Source: Olsenella uli (GTDB lineage Bacteria > Actinomycetota > Coriobacteriia > Coriobacteriales > Atopobiaceae). From it: 64,000 bases of DNA. Shown piece by piece: positions 33,390 to 42,433 of this stretch. How positions within the stretch are numbered: position 1 is the stretch's first letter; each line of letters starts with the position of its first letter. The notes beneath the pieces were generated by a model. The model was not told where the DNA came from. It did not search any database and saw only the letters and a list, made by a program, of their open reading frames with translations. The stretch covers positions 86,045-150,044 of the forward strand of contig NZ_CAAKON010000021.1 in the NCBI RefSeq assembly GCF_901212655.1. The letters are read 5' to 3'. The translations under genes were made by a program, and so were the position numbers.

Positions 33390-33426
33390 AACAAAAGAGC
33401 CTGCCCCGGAAAAACCGGAGGCGGGC
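33390..33426 (-). terminator. Terminator after the Bax-inhibitor gene
   Basis: GCCTGCCCCGG (33399-33409) pairs with CCGGAGGCGGGC (33415-33426) with small mismatches around AAAAA; on the minus strand it is followed by TCTTTTGTTG. It lies 78 bases after the stop codon. Confidence 0.85.
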
Positions 33427-33503
33427 CCAACCAGACCGACTTGATGCAGGCACAAGCGTTCTTGGCACCCAGAGCGCCCTCATCCCAACAGACGATCGAG
33501 CGT

Positions 33504-34229
33504 CTAATCCCTGCGCCCAAAGATGGACAGCACGCGTACGAACACGTTGATGATGTCCAGGAACAGGTTGGAAGCGTTGTGCACGGCATTCACGAGCGTG
33601 GGCTCGTCCTGCATGGCGCGGTAGAAGTCATAGCCGATGAACCCGCAGAAGACCACGATGACAAGCAGGTCGATGCCCGTCTGGCTTACTCCCATGAGGC
33701 CCATCACAACCTGCACCACGATAAGGGCCAAAAGCGACATGCCCAGGATGCCCTGGATCTTCGCGAACGCCCTGGGGAAGGCGATGCCCAGGCACGCAAA
33801 CGTGGCCGTGAGCCCCGCCGTGGCCAAGAACGCCGTGCTGATGGTCTGAGCGGAGTACATGAGCAGAATCGTCGACGTGGTGAAGCCAAACGAGAGCACG
33901 AAGAGCGCGTATCCGGCAAGCGAGAGGCCCACGGACTGCGAGCTTCTCGCGCGGCCCATCATGACAATGCCCGCGATGCTCGCCACCAGGCTCACGATCG
34001 TCACCGTGAGGTAGTGGTCGAGCAACAGGAGCAGCACGCGTGTGTCACCAAAGAGGCTCGCGCACGCGCCCATCACAAGAAAGCCCACGAACACGAGCCC
34101 CGTGAGCGCGAGGGTGTATCCGCGGAGCGACAGCGGCTTGCCGCTGCCAGCCGAACGCTCCTCCACTACGAAGGGCGAATACGGCTCGATGCCACCCTGG
34201 GCATCGAAGGGGTTGCGATTCTCTGCCAT
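33504..34229 (-). CDS. Bax inhibitor-1/YccA-family membrane protein
   Basis: A 241-residue integral membrane protein with seven helices and the family features GIDLLVIVVFCGFIGYDFYRA and HNASNLFLDIINVFVRVLSIFG at the C-terminus. Bacterial members act as calcium-leak or membrane-stress proteins or modulate FtsH. The ATG at 34229 gives the normal length, but its ribosome site is weak and the frame is open upstream to 34373, so a longer N-terminus cannot be excluded. It is a single-gene unit with its own terminator. Confidence 0.88.
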   Translation of the reverse strand: MAENRNPFDAQGGIEPYSPFVVEERSAGSGKPLSLRGYTLALTGLVFVGFLVMGACASLFGDTRVLLLLLDHYLTVTIVSLVASIAGIVMMGRARSSQSVGLSLAGYALFVLSFGFTTSTILLMYSAQTISTAFLATAGLTATFACLGIAFPRAFAKIQGILGMSLLALIVVQVVMGLMGVSQTGIDLLVIVVFCGFIGYDFYRAMQDEPTLVNAVHNASNLFLDIINVFVRVLSIFGRRD

Positions 34230-34617
34230 ATCAGTCCAATCTTCAGGCGCCACCGCTGAGGCGGCTGACGCTCCAAACGTCCTTGAGATGTCTGTACCCA
34301 CTCCCGCCACACCAGAGTCCGGGCGCCAGCCCTCCATCTGCTCGGCACGGCCGCTGCGCATGCCTGCGTACAAACTAAACCGTCACGTATGCGCTTTGCT
34401 CGGCGTGTGCTTGCACGCAAGCTAGACTGGGCCGCCGCGCCCTATGGACCCGGAGCAAACGAGGAGCGTAGCGAAACTCAGGGGGCAGCCCCAACGTGCC
34501 CAGCGCAACACCCACATGCGTCCAACAGCCACACACCCAAGCGCCCGGAAGGGAACCCCGCACATGCGCGCTCACCATAGGCAGACCCTCACGGCAGCCA
34601 GTCAAAGCACCACTGAA
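34230..34617. other. Gap upstream of the Bax-inhibitor gene, nothing identified
   Basis: These 388 bases contain no supported gene, tRNA or clear terminator. Part of it may belong to a longer N-terminus of the Bax-inhibitor protein, and it probably holds that gene's promoter. Confidence 0.4.
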
Positions 34618-35583
34618 CTACGCGTTTGGCTCCAGGTCCTTTCCCACAACGAGGTTCTGAAAGCGGTCTGCTATGAACTCGTCGGAGAAGTGCTGGTCTA
34701 CATACACGTCAGCCGCATTGGCGGGCGGAATCCCCACGTCGCGCTGCGCCTTGCGGTAGAAGCAGTACACCGTGGCAAGCATGTCCACCACGAGAAACAC
34801 CGTCATGAAGGTCACGATGACCACCTGGGCACGCGTCGTGGGCTCGCCTATGCGGTAGATGACCTCCGGCATCACGACACGGCACCAAACGAGGCCGATG
34901 ACGCCCCACGCAAAGAGGAAGCGCCAGGCTATCCACTGCGTGATAGCGTCGGGAAGTCCCAAATAGGTCCATGATTGCGCGTGGAAGAGGTCCTCCATGA
35001 GCATGCCCGTGGTCTGCTCGAGGCCGCCGCCCAACGCCGCCGACACCAAAAACACGTGAATCGACGGGGCGGTGCGGAAGTTCCACAGGCAGATGGTGAG
35101 CAGCACCGCGCCAAAGCCGTACAGCGGCGAGAAGGGACCCCAGACGAGCCCCACGCGCAGCTCCGTCCGCCCGGAGCTCACGAGCATCCACGTCATCTCG
35201 AGGATGAGCCCCGCCACGCTCGCAACCATGAAGATGATCACGTAGTGGTAGAAGCCGGGATGCATGTGGTCGAGCCAGTCGTCCCGGACCGACCTGCGCG
35301 CCGCCTTGAGCGCCTTGACCTGCTCTGCCGAGAGGCGCGGTTTGGGCCTCGTGCGCATCTGGGCGTAGGCGGGGTCGCGGCGACGCTTGGCAGCCCTGCG
35401 CTCCTGCCTGTCGAGAATGACCTCGTCTGCCACCTCGCGCATGTCCTCTGGCACGCGCCCGCGCCGGGCAAGCTTCCGGAAGCTTTGCCCGCTCGCCCGG
35501 CGATACCCCACCGTGCGTGCGATCCAGAGGAACAGCACATAGGCAGCACCCACGAGCATGAGTATGAGCAGAACGCTGACCAC
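34618..35583 (-). CDS. PF06541 (putative ABC-transporter type IV) membrane protein, second copy
   Basis: A 321-residue protein with one N-terminal membrane helix, about 80 charged residues (with RRAAKRRRDPAYAQ), and then the PF06541 core: FMVASVAGLILEMTWML, RVGLVWGPFSPLYGFGAVLL, ALGGGLEQTTGMLMEDLF and a Trp-rich FHAQSWTYLGLPDAI. It starts at GTG 35583 with a GGGAG site at rather long spacing, so the start is uncertain. It differs from the 28273-29187 relative by having the charged part before, rather than after, the membrane core. Confidence 0.8.
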   Translation of the reverse strand: MVSVLLILMLVGAAYVLFLWIARTVGYRRASGQSFRKLARRGRVPEDMREVADEVILDRQERRAAKRRRDPAYAQMRTRPKPRLSAEQVKALKAARRSVRDDWLDHMHPGFYHYVIIFMVASVAGLILEMTWMLVSSGRTELRVGLVWGPFSPLYGFGAVLLTICLWNFRTAPSIHVFLVSAALGGGLEQTTGMLMEDLFHAQSWTYLGLPDAITQWIAWRFLFAWGVIGLVWCRVVMPEVIYRIGEPTTRAQVVIVTFMTVFLVVDMLATVYCFYRKAQRDVGIPPANAADVYVDQHFSDEFIADRFQNLVVGKDLEPNA

Positions 35584-35751
35584 GGGCCCATGGCTCCCAT
35601 CATCGGGTCTTCAGGACGGTTCGGCTCTCCGCTGACACGAGGGCCTTCTGTGCGGAGCACGAGGTGCCCGCCGTCTTCAGGGCCCGCCGCCAACACGACG
35701 CCAGCAGCAAGCCACCCGAAGAAGGCTTACAGCACGCACACACCCATGGTA

Positions 35752-35787
35752 CCCAATAAAAAGGACCCCAGCACAGCCGAGGTCCTT
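35752..35787 (-). terminator. Terminator of the tRNA-Gly/tRNA-Cys unit
   Basis: AAGGACC (35761-35767) pairs with GGTCCTT (35781-35787); the minus strand continues with TTTATTGGG, giving five T after the stem. It follows the tRNA-Cys 3' end by ten bases. Confidence 0.9.
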
Positions 35788-35796
35788 GCACATACT

Positions 35797-35870
35797 TGGA
35801 GGCGACGCCCAGATTCGAACTGGGGGTAGGGGCTTTGCAGGCCCATGCCTTACCACTTGGCCACGTCGCC
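35797..35870 (-). tRNA. tRNA-Cys (GCA)
   Basis: A 74-nt cloverleaf with encoded CCA. The acceptor GGCGACG pairs with CGTCGCC, the anticodon loop CTGCAAA gives GCA, and the T-arm is CCCAGTTCGAATCTGGG. It is the second gene of a two-tRNA transcript. Confidence 0.96.
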
Positions 35871-35910
35871 ACTGAAAAGGGCCGGCAGCTCGGCCGGCCG
35901 CTCATTATCA

Positions 35911-35986
<76 letters not shown>

Positions 35987-35998
35987 GTGCAAGAAAAT

Positions 35999-36027
35999 AC
36001 TCTACGAAAACCCAGGCATTCGCGCAA
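35999..36027 (-). promoter_or_regulatory. Promoter of tRNA-Gly/tRNA-Cys
   Basis: On the minus strand TTGCGC (36027-36022), a 17-base spacer and TAGAGT (36004-35999) form a housekeeping-type promoter directly before tRNA-Gly. The same -35 (TTGCGC) and spacing occur before tRNA-Leu. Confidence 0.65.
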
Positions 36028-36083
36028 GCACTTTTTTGCGAATTTCAGCAAAGGGTTGAGCCTCGTCCGAGGAGCACGCTCCC

Positions 36084-36146
36084 GAAGGGGCAGAGCCGCG
36101 ACCGAGAGGTGCGTTCGAGAAGGGGCAGAGCCGCGACCGAGAGGTG
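36084..36146. repeat. 28-bp direct repeat
   Basis: The 28 bases at 36084-36111 (beginning GAAGGGGCAGAGCCGCGACC) recur exactly at 36119-36146, period 35 bp. They lie between the tRNA promoter and the tex stop codon; 35987-36243 holds nothing else recognisable. Confidence 0.85.
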
Positions 36147-36243
36147 TGCTCGCGGTCGCACGCTCCCGCGCCCGCTGCGACTCGAGCCGCCCCACATCCG
36201 CGAGGCGAGGCACCGCCCGGCATCCACCGTCGCCACAGAGCGC

Positions 36244-38391
36244 CTACTCGCCCTCCACCAGGGACAGCGAGATCTTGCCCCGCTCCACGTCCACCGCAAG
36301 CACCCAGACGTCCACCACGTCGCCAACCGTCACGACCTCGCTCGGATGCCGCACGAAGCGTCGCGCTAACTTGGAGATGTGCACGAGACCGTCCTGGTGA
36401 ACGCCCACGTCCACGAAGGCGCCAAAGTCAACGACGTTGCGCACGGTGCCCTTGAGCTTCATGCCGGGCTTGAGGTCCTCGAGGCTACGCACCGAGTGGC
36501 TCCAGACCACCTCGGGCGCCTCGTCTCGCGGGTCCCGGCCGGGCTTCTCGAGCTCCCCCACGATGTCTCGCAGCGTGGGTGCGCCACAGCCGAGCTCATC
36601 TGCCAGCGCGTCCACGTCGCCCAGGCGTTTGCCGATACCCGGGACGCCACCGGCAGCAAGCGCTTTGGGCCCCACCCCGGCACGCCTGAGCACCTCAAGC
36701 GCCACGTCATAGCTCTCCGGGTGGACGCTCGTGGCGTCCAGCGGGTTGTCGCCCCCGGATATACGAAGGAAGCCTGCGCAATTGAGGAAGGCCCTGGGGC
36801 CGAGCTTGGGCACATTCTTGAGCTGCCGGCGGTTCGTGAAGGCACCGCGCTCCTCCCGGTAGGACACGATGTTCTTGGCGACGGTTGGCGAGATGCCGCT
36901 CACATATCCCAGCAGGCTCGCGCTGGCAGTGTTGACGTCAACGCCCACGCGGTTCACCACGTCCTCCACCACGGCCGCCAGGGCACGCCCCAGCTCCTTC
37001 TGGTCGAGGTCGTGCTGATATTGGCCCACGCCAATGGACTGAGGCGGAATCTTCACGAGCTCCGCGAGCGGGTCTTGGAGACGCCGGCCCAGGCTCATGG
37101 CGCCGCGCGTGGTGACGTCAAGGTCTGGGTACTCCTTGCTCGCGAGCTCGGAGGCGGAGTACACGGAGGCCCCCGCCTCGTTCACGATGGTGTAGCGAAG
37201 GCCATGCCCATACTCCGAGATCCAGCCCGCCACGACCTCCTCCGTCTCCCGGCTTGCCGTACCGTTGCCAATGACCACGGTGTTGGTCGCATGTCGGCTG
37301 GCAAGGCGGGTCAGCTCTCGCCTGCTGCCGGCAACGTCTGAGCGCGGCGGCGTGGGATAGATGGTCGTGTGGTCGAGCAGGCCGCCGAACTCGTCCAGCA
37401 CGGCGACCTTGCAGCCCGTCCTGAAGCCGGGGTCGATGGCGATGACGCGCGCCCCCCTTACCGGACGCTGGGACAGCAGGACCTCGAGGTTCTTGGCAAA
37501 CACGCGGATGGCGTCCTGCTGCGCGCGCTTCGTGAGCTCGCCGCGCAGCTCGCGCTCGAGCGAGGGCGCCATGAGGCGCTTGTAGCCGTCCGCCACGGCG
37601 GCGTCGAGCGCATCGGCAAAGACCCCACGCCGGCGCGGCACGTGCCTGCCAAGGCGAGCGACGGCAACGTCCTTGTCAACGTCGAGGCGAACGCGCAGCT
37701 TGCCCTCACGCTCGCCACGGTTCGCGGCCAGCACGCGATGGTTGGGCATCGAGCGGGCAGGCTCCGAGTGTCCGTAGTATTGCTCATAAGGCGTTTTGGC
37801 ACCCTCGTCCACGGCCTCGGTGACGAGCAGCCCCTCGCGAGCGGTGAAACCGCGCAGGTCCTCCACGCTCTCGGGATCCTCGGCAATGGCCTCGGCGGCG
37901 ATGTCGCAGGCGCCCGCAAGCGCCTCCTCGGGCGTGGCATAGCCTCCGGCCGCGTTCGCGTAGGAGGCGGCGGCCTCGAGTGCCGAGGAGGCTCCCGCGG
38001 CCTGGGAGAGCACGAGCTCGGCAAGAGGCCCCAGTCCGGCATCGCGCGCCTTGGAGGCACGAGTGGTGCGCTTCTTCCTGAAGGGCTTGTAGAGGTCCTC
38101 CACGCGCCTCATGACCGTGGCCTCCGTGATCTGGCGCCTCAGCTCAGGCGTCAGCTTGCCCTGCCCGTCGATGGCCCGCAGCACCTCCGCCTTGCGAGCC
38201 TCGAGGTTGCGCAGGTAGGCGAGGCGCTCCTCGAGTGCGCGCAGGGCAACGTCGTCGAGCCCGCCCGTGACCTCCTTGCGGTAGCGAGCGACGAACGGGA
38301 TTGTGTTGCCCGCATCGATGAGCTCCACGACGGCACGTACCTGTCGGGCATCCACGCCCAGCTCGCTCGCAAGCGTCTCGATGATATCCAT
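36244..38391 (-). CDS. tex: Tex-family S1 RNA-binding protein
   Basis: A 715-residue Tex protein, a conserved nucleic-acid-binding transcription factor-like protein. Features in order: N-terminal Tex HTH region (IPFVARYRKEVTGGLDD), a YqgF-like RNase H fold (RVIAIDPGFRTGCKVAVLD), helix-hairpin-helix motifs (ASLLGYVSGISPTVAKNIV and RRQLKNVPKLGPRAFLNCAG) and a C-terminal S1 domain (KLKGTVRNVVDFGAFVDVGV). The frame is open upstream, but ATG 38391 (MDIIETLASELG) has AGGAGGAG at the right distance. Length matches the family. Confidence 0.95.
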   Translation of the reverse strand: MDIIETLASELGVDARQVRAVVELIDAGNTIPFVARYRKEVTGGLDDVALRALEERLAYLRNLEARKAEVLRAIDGQGKLTPELRRQITEATVMRRVEDLYKPFRKKRTTRASKARDAGLGPLAELVLSQAAGASSALEAAASYANAAGGYATPEEALAGACDIAAEAIAEDPESVEDLRGFTAREGLLVTEAVDEGAKTPYEQYYGHSEPARSMPNHRVLAANRGEREGKLRVRLDVDKDVAVARLGRHVPRRRGVFADALDAAVADGYKRLMAPSLERELRGELTKRAQQDAIRVFAKNLEVLLSQRPVRGARVIAIDPGFRTGCKVAVLDEFGGLLDHTTIYPTPPRSDVAGSRRELTRLASRHATNTVVIGNGTASRETEEVVAGWISEYGHGLRYTIVNEAGASVYSASELASKEYPDLDVTTRGAMSLGRRLQDPLAELVKIPPQSIGVGQYQHDLDQKELGRALAAVVEDVVNRVGVDVNTASASLLGYVSGISPTVAKNIVSYREERGAFTNRRQLKNVPKLGPRAFLNCAGFLRISGGDNPLDATSVHPESYDVALEVLRRAGVGPKALAAGGVPGIGKRLGDVDALADELGCGAPTLRDIVGELEKPGRDPRDEAPEVVWSHSVRSLEDLKPGMKLKGTVRNVVDFGAFVDVGVHQDGLVHISKLARRFVRHPSEVVTVGDVVDVWVLAVDVERGKISLSLVEGE

Positions 38392-38563
38392 GGGACTCCT
38401 CCTCATGAGCTCCGTCTGGTCGCGCTGGCCATTGCCAACGGGCGGTATGACGCAGCAGGCCTGCAGCCGGGCAGAGTGGGACGAACGGCCCGCTGTCGGC
38501 CGCGTCAGCCAGGTAGGCCCAGATTGCCAACTCTCTCGCACAAGCTTCGCAAACAAACCGGAC

Positions 38564-38590
38564 AAAAAAAGCCGACCCGAAGGCCGGCTT
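38564..38590 (-). terminator. Terminator after tRNA-Gly copy 2
   Basis: AAGCCGACC (38569-38577) pairs with GGCCGGCTT (38582-38590) with one mismatch or bulge; the minus strand then has seven T. It lies ten bases from the tRNA 3' end. Confidence 0.9.
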
Positions 38591-38599
38591 GCAAATTCA

Positions 38600-38675
<76 letters not shown>

Positions 38676-38687
38676 GTGCGTGATAGT

Positions 38688-38716
38688 AAGTTACGGGAAC
38701 GCGCCAAATAATGCAA
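38688..38716 (-). promoter_or_regulatory. Candidate promoter of tRNA-Gly copy 2
   Basis: TTGCAT (38716-38711), a 17-base spacer and TAACTT (38693-38688) lie directly before the tRNA. The -10 is weaker than at the other tRNA promoters; an overlapping TACTAT is an alternative -10. Confidence 0.45.
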
Positions 38717-38852
38717 GCCCTAAATTAAAAAAACCGCGAGCACATTGCCCGCACAGGGCAAACCGAGTGACTCGTAATTGCCATTTGGGGACATCACGCC
38801 CCTGCCAAGCCCCTGGAAGACGAATTCCGAACGCAGCGTCGACGGCCACCCG

Positions 38853-39629
38853 TCAGTCCTTTGCCACCGCGCGCGCCGCAGGGGGCGTGAAGAGCTTCAC
38901 GAGCTGCACCATCGTCCCGCAGCCCGTCGTCTTGCGCCGGATGTCCACCGCATCGGCCAGCATGCGCATGAGCTTGATGCCACGGCCACGCTCAATCTCG
39001 CCAGGCGCCCCCTCGGAAGACCCGCAGGGAGGTTCCTCGCCTGCCGGCAGCTCAAACCCGTCGCCGCAGTCGGTCACCTCGATGACGACGCGGTCCGGAT
39101 ATGCGGCGATCGTCAGCAGCACGCCCTCGGCACACGTGTGGTCGACGGCATTCCCAAGGGCCTCTCCCCCGGCAAGCGTGAGGTCGAACGCCTCGTCGGG
39201 CGTGAGGTCTGTGCGCGCGAGCAGCTCCTCGAGGCGCCGGCGCGCAGCCTGTAGCTGCTCGGCGGGCACGCGCATCGTGCTCTTCCACACGGGCAGCACC
39301 ATGGGGTCGAGCGCGGGAATCGCGGGCTTGGGGGCGTTTCTACGCACGGGGATGAAGTCGACGAGACGGCAGATGCACAGCATGCGGTACACATCGTCGC
39401 TCACGCAGATAAGGGAGAGCTGACCGCCACGGTCTGCCAGCCGCCTCGCCGTAGCAAGGATGAGGCCCATCCCAAGGCTGTCCACATACTCCGTGCACGC
39501 GAGGTTGAGGATGACACGCGTGCAGCCCTCCGCGATACGCTGCTCGAGATAGCTGCGCACCCTTGGGACGGAGGCGACGTCCAGGTCGCCCTCGAGGGGA
39601 ATCACGAGTATGTCGGATGCAGTAGCCAT
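38853..39629 (-). CDS. STAS / HATPase fusion: anti-sigma antagonist joined to anti-sigma kinase domain
   Basis: A 258-residue two-domain protein. Residues about 5-105 are a STAS domain of the SpoIIAA/RsbV type (VILNLACTEYVDSLGMGLIL, with the phosphorylatable Ser in DSLGMG). Residues about 120-258 are an RsbW/SpoIIAB-like HATPase: LTLAGGEALGNAVDHT (N-box), VTDCGDGFELP (G1 box), ERGRGIKLMRMLADAVDI (G2) and GTMVQLVK. The two partners are usually separate genes. The ATG at 39629 lacks a good ribosome site, and GTG at 39659 is an alternative. It follows the PP2C phosphatase gene on the same strand, which supplies the matching phosphatase. No sigma factor gene is adjacent. Confidence 0.87.
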   Translation of the reverse strand: MATASDILVIPLEGDLDVASVPRVRSYLEQRIAEGCTRVILNLACTEYVDSLGMGLILATARRLADRGGQLSLICVSDDVYRMLCICRLVDFIPVRRNAPKPAIPALDPMVLPVWKSTMRVPAEQLQAARRRLEELLARTDLTPDEAFDLTLAGGEALGNAVDHTCAEGVLLTIAAYPDRVVIEVTDCGDGFELPAGEEPPCGSSEGAPGEIERGRGIKLMRMLADAVDIRRKTTGCGTMVQLVKLFTPPAARAVAKD

Positions 39630-39804
39630 GTGGCCATTTTGCCCAGCATCCCCGCCCACTAACCTTGCAAGCTTGATTTAGGTGCCAGCGGCGCACATTC
39701 CCTGGCAAGTGACGCCAAGCGGGCGGAGCCCGGCGCCAGGGATCGACGCCCACCACCCGACGTCCAACGAGTGGAGGCCGACGCCGGGCACCGGTACACG
39801 ACAC

Positions 39805-39839
39805 CCTACGCCCTAGGTCCTACGCCCTAGGCCCTACGC
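39805..39839. repeat. Heptamer tandem repeat, five units (CCTACGC/CCTAGGY)
   Basis: Units CCTACGC, CCTAGGT, CCTACGC, CCTAGGC, CCTACGC stand in a row and end five bases before the stop codon of the PP2C gene at 39845. This is one of three heptamer tracts in the window. Confidence 0.85.
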
Positions 39840-39844
39840 GCAGC

Positions 39845-42073
39845 CTATCCCTTCGAGCGCGAGGAACGGCGAGCGTGGCCAAGCGTATCGAAGCGCAGCG
39901 CAACCATGGCAACGTCGTCGTCCAGGTTGCGCTCGGTAAACACGTCGAGCCTACCGAGCAACCTTGCCAGCAGCCCGTCAAAGTCAGCCGAGGCTTCGTC
40001 CATAACGGCGTCGCGCAGACCCGCCTCGCCAAAGAAGGCACCCGAGGGGCTCCGCGCCTCCGTCACGCCGTCCGTGTAGAGCAGGAGCCTGTCCCCCTCC
40101 AAGAGCCGCACGTGACCGTCGCGGTAAATCATGCCCTTGAAGGCACCCACCACGCTGGACTGCTCGTCGAGCGTCTCCATCTCGTTGGTGGAGGCGCGCA
40201 GCAGAAGCGCTGGCGGGTGGCCCGCCGAGCAGTAGGTGAGCGTGGCGTGCCTGAGGTCGATCATGCCCACGAACAACGTGGCGAAGGTCTCGAGCCGGGA
40301 GAAACCCAGCAGGAAGTCATTGAGCAGCCGCACCATGCGCGCCGGGGGCTGCCCTTCCCACGCGTAGGCCCCAAGCGCCGTCTTGACGGCAGCGGAGACG
40401 CTCGCAGCCTCGATGCCCTTGCCCGAGACGTCTCCCAGAATCACGCAGGCGCGCCGATTGGGCAGGCGAATGAGGTCATAGAAGTCACCGCCCACCAGAG
40501 CGGTCTTGGTGGCCGAGGAATAGAGGTCGTGGCCCGTGATGCCATCGACGTGCTGGAGCTCGTTTCTCATGCCGTTCTGGAGTGCCTGGGAGATGTGCGT
40601 GTCCTTCGTCCGTCGCTCGCCCGCCTCGGCCGTAAGGCGTACGTCGAGCGCCACGCGCCTGAGGAGGTCGAGCTCGCCGTCTTCCAGAGGCTCCTTGTCG
40701 AGCGACCGCAGCACGAGGGCCGCCCTGCGCTCGCCTGCGATCGCACCAAGGTCGAGCAGGGCACCCGTGGAGGGACAGCCGCTCCGCGCCAGCCAGGCGG
40801 CCAGCTCGGAGCCCCGCGTCATGGGAACCACGGCGATGTCCGCGTCCTGGAAGCCGCAGACCAGCTTGTCGATGGCAAAGGGGAACTCCGTGATGCCACA
40901 TTCCGGCAGGTCAACCATGCATCTACCCTGGTGCGCACCCACATTGATGGGGACGAGACGCACGTCCATCTCCTCGCAAAGGGTGCGCGCGGCCTCGGAG
41001 AGGTCACCATCGAGAATCTGCTCCGGATGGGCGTCGATATGGTCATGGAGGCGGGCGGCAGCGGCATCCAGGCGCTGGCTGCGCTCGGCGTGCATGGCAG
41101 AGATGGCGGCGGCGAGCTCCACGGAGAGGTACTGGGCCACCGAGTCCAGCAGGCGCGCGTCGTCCCTGCGGACGGCGCGAGCCTCGGCCCAGCCCACCTC
41201 TATGATGGCGATGACATGCCCGCCAAACCACACGGGCACGCAGATGAGGCTCGAGAACGGCGGCACCCGGCGCGCCGGGATGCGGCGACGCACGCCAGCG
41301 TCCTCGTCAAGCAGCTCGCGCGTCTGGAGGGCTCCGGAGCGCAGGCTCTCCTCGCTCGGCGGCATGAGGCGCAGGCGCAGCGCCACGCCGGCCTTCGTCA
41401 CCATCGTCTCGAGTCCCTCGCCATAGGCCATGAACTGCGGAACCGTTCGACCGGAGAGCGAACGCGTGCGGCCACGAAGCCTAAAGCCGTCCGCCTCCGA
41501 GAGGAAGATGAGCACGCCGGAGGCGTCGAGGGTGTCGGAGATCTGCTCCAGTACCTCGTTGAAGAGGATGTCCAGGTTCTGGGCGTCGATGGTCTCGAGC
41601 ACGATGCGCAGGGTGCCCGAGAGGCGTCGGTTCGCGAGGGATAGCTCGTCCACCAGGCGGTCGTGCTCGCGCCTCGCCTCCACGGAGCGGTCTTGCGAAC
41701 GCATCACGAGCAGGTACGTCTCCCCCGGCGCGCTCACACGGTCGCAGCGGGCGCCAACGATGGTAGCGCCGCCGGAGGCAAGCCGCAGGGAGAGCTCAAC
41801 GCGCGAGCCATCCGTGGGAAGGGGAATCGTGCTCGCATCTTCCCCATGAACCCGGTTGGCGTCAAACAGAAGGTCGCCCGCACTCGTGCCGATAAGTTCG
41901 TGGAGCGCGAGCCCCGTGAGAGCCTCCGCCTGGGGGTTGCCCCCAATGATGCGGCCGTCACCGTCGAAGACGAGCACGGCATCGGAGGTGAGCGACATGA
42001 GCGTGGAGAGAACGCCGGGAACTGCCTGGCGGCCAACGCTGCCGATCTTTGCGAGCGCCTTCTGGTCTGACAT
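39845..42073 (-). CDS. PAS-GAF-PP2C (RsbU/SpoIIE-type) serine phosphatase
   Basis: A 742-residue sensor phosphatase. Order: PAS domain (about 20-130, AVLVFDGDGRIIGGNPQAEALTG), short coiled coil (EHDRLVDELSLANRRLSGTL), GAF domain (about 165-340), a further undefined sensor part (about 345-500), and a PP2C phosphatase with metal-binding residues in GGDFYDLIRLPNRR, ILGDVSGKGIEAA and DDDVAMVALRF. The ATG at 42073 follows GGGGAGG. It would dephosphorylate a STAS protein such as the fusion encoded 215 bases downstream, completing a partner-switching module. The sensed signal is unknown. Confidence 0.9.
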   Translation of the reverse strand: MSDQKALAKIGSVGRQAVPGVLSTLMSLTSDAVLVFDGDGRIIGGNPQAEALTGLALHELIGTSAGDLLFDANRVHGEDASTIPLPTDGSRVELSLRLASGGATIVGARCDRVSAPGETYLLVMRSQDRSVEARREHDRLVDELSLANRRLSGTLRIVLETIDAQNLDILFNEVLEQISDTLDASGVLIFLSEADGFRLRGRTRSLSGRTVPQFMAYGEGLETMVTKAGVALRLRLMPPSEESLRSGALQTRELLDEDAGVRRRIPARRVPPFSSLICVPVWFGGHVIAIIEVGWAEARAVRRDDARLLDSVAQYLSVELAAAISAMHAERSQRLDAAAARLHDHIDAHPEQILDGDLSEAARTLCEEMDVRLVPINVGAHQGRCMVDLPECGITEFPFAIDKLVCGFQDADIAVVPMTRGSELAAWLARSGCPSTGALLDLGAIAGERRAALVLRSLDKEPLEDGELDLLRRVALDVRLTAEAGERRTKDTHISQALQNGMRNELQHVDGITGHDLYSSATKTALVGGDFYDLIRLPNRRACVILGDVSGKGIEAASVSAAVKTALGAYAWEGQPPARMVRLLNDFLLGFSRLETFATLFVGMIDLRHATLTYCSAGHPPALLLRASTNEMETLDEQSSVVGAFKGMIYRDGHVRLLEGDRLLLYTDGVTEARSPSGAFFGEAGLRDAVMDEASADFDGLLARLLGRLDVFTERNLDDDVAMVALRFDTLGHARRSSRSKG

Positions 42074-42169
42074 GGGCCCTCCCCATAGGCTGACGGGAAC
42101 ACGACCGGATTGGCGTCCATGCCTTGGCCGGCGGCACCTTAGGATGGCAGGAGCACTCTGCCTAAATAG

Positions 42170-42192
42170 CAAAAACGGGCCCGAAGGCCCGT
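42170..42192 (-). terminator. Terminator of tRNA-Leu
   Basis: ACGGGCC-TTCG-GGCCCGT (42192 to 42175 on the minus strand) is followed by TTTTGC, a classic UUCG terminator nine bases after the tRNA 3' end. Confidence 0.93.
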
Positions 42193-42200
42193 ACTTTTGC

Positions 42201-42291
42201 TGGTGTCGGAGGCGGGACTTGAACCCGCACGACCTTTTAGTCAGTCACTAGCACCTCAAGCTAGCGCGTCTGCCAATTCCGCCACTCCGAC
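42201..42291 (-). tRNA. tRNA-Leu (GAG)
   Basis: A 91-nt tRNA with a long variable arm and encoded CCA. Acceptor GTCGGAG pairs with CTCCGAC; anticodon stem CTAGC/GCTAG with loop TTGAGGT gives GAG. Confidence 0.96.
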
Positions 42292-42342
42292 TTTCAAGTG
42301 CTTAACGATTACCGGATTTCCAGCTCCCGTTGCGCGAGATGT

Positions 42343-42371
42343 AATATACATGCCCCTCTACCCCCGCGCAA
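42343..42371 (-). promoter_or_regulatory. Promoter of tRNA-Leu
   Basis: TTGCGC (42371-42366), a 17-base spacer and TATATT (42348-42343) form a strong promoter about 50 bases upstream of the mature tRNA. It shares its -35 with the tRNA-Gly/Cys promoter. Confidence 0.75.
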
Positions 42372-42433
42372 GCCCCATTTTCAAAAATGATTGCCCAGCG
42401 ATCCTGGTGCCAGCGAAAACGACGCATGTAAGG

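Noticed and set aside
40485..42070. Several plus-strand and other-frame genes across the PP2C gene
   Set aside because: They have the Arg/Ala/Pro-rich composition of frame shadows and lack ribosome sites or family matches.
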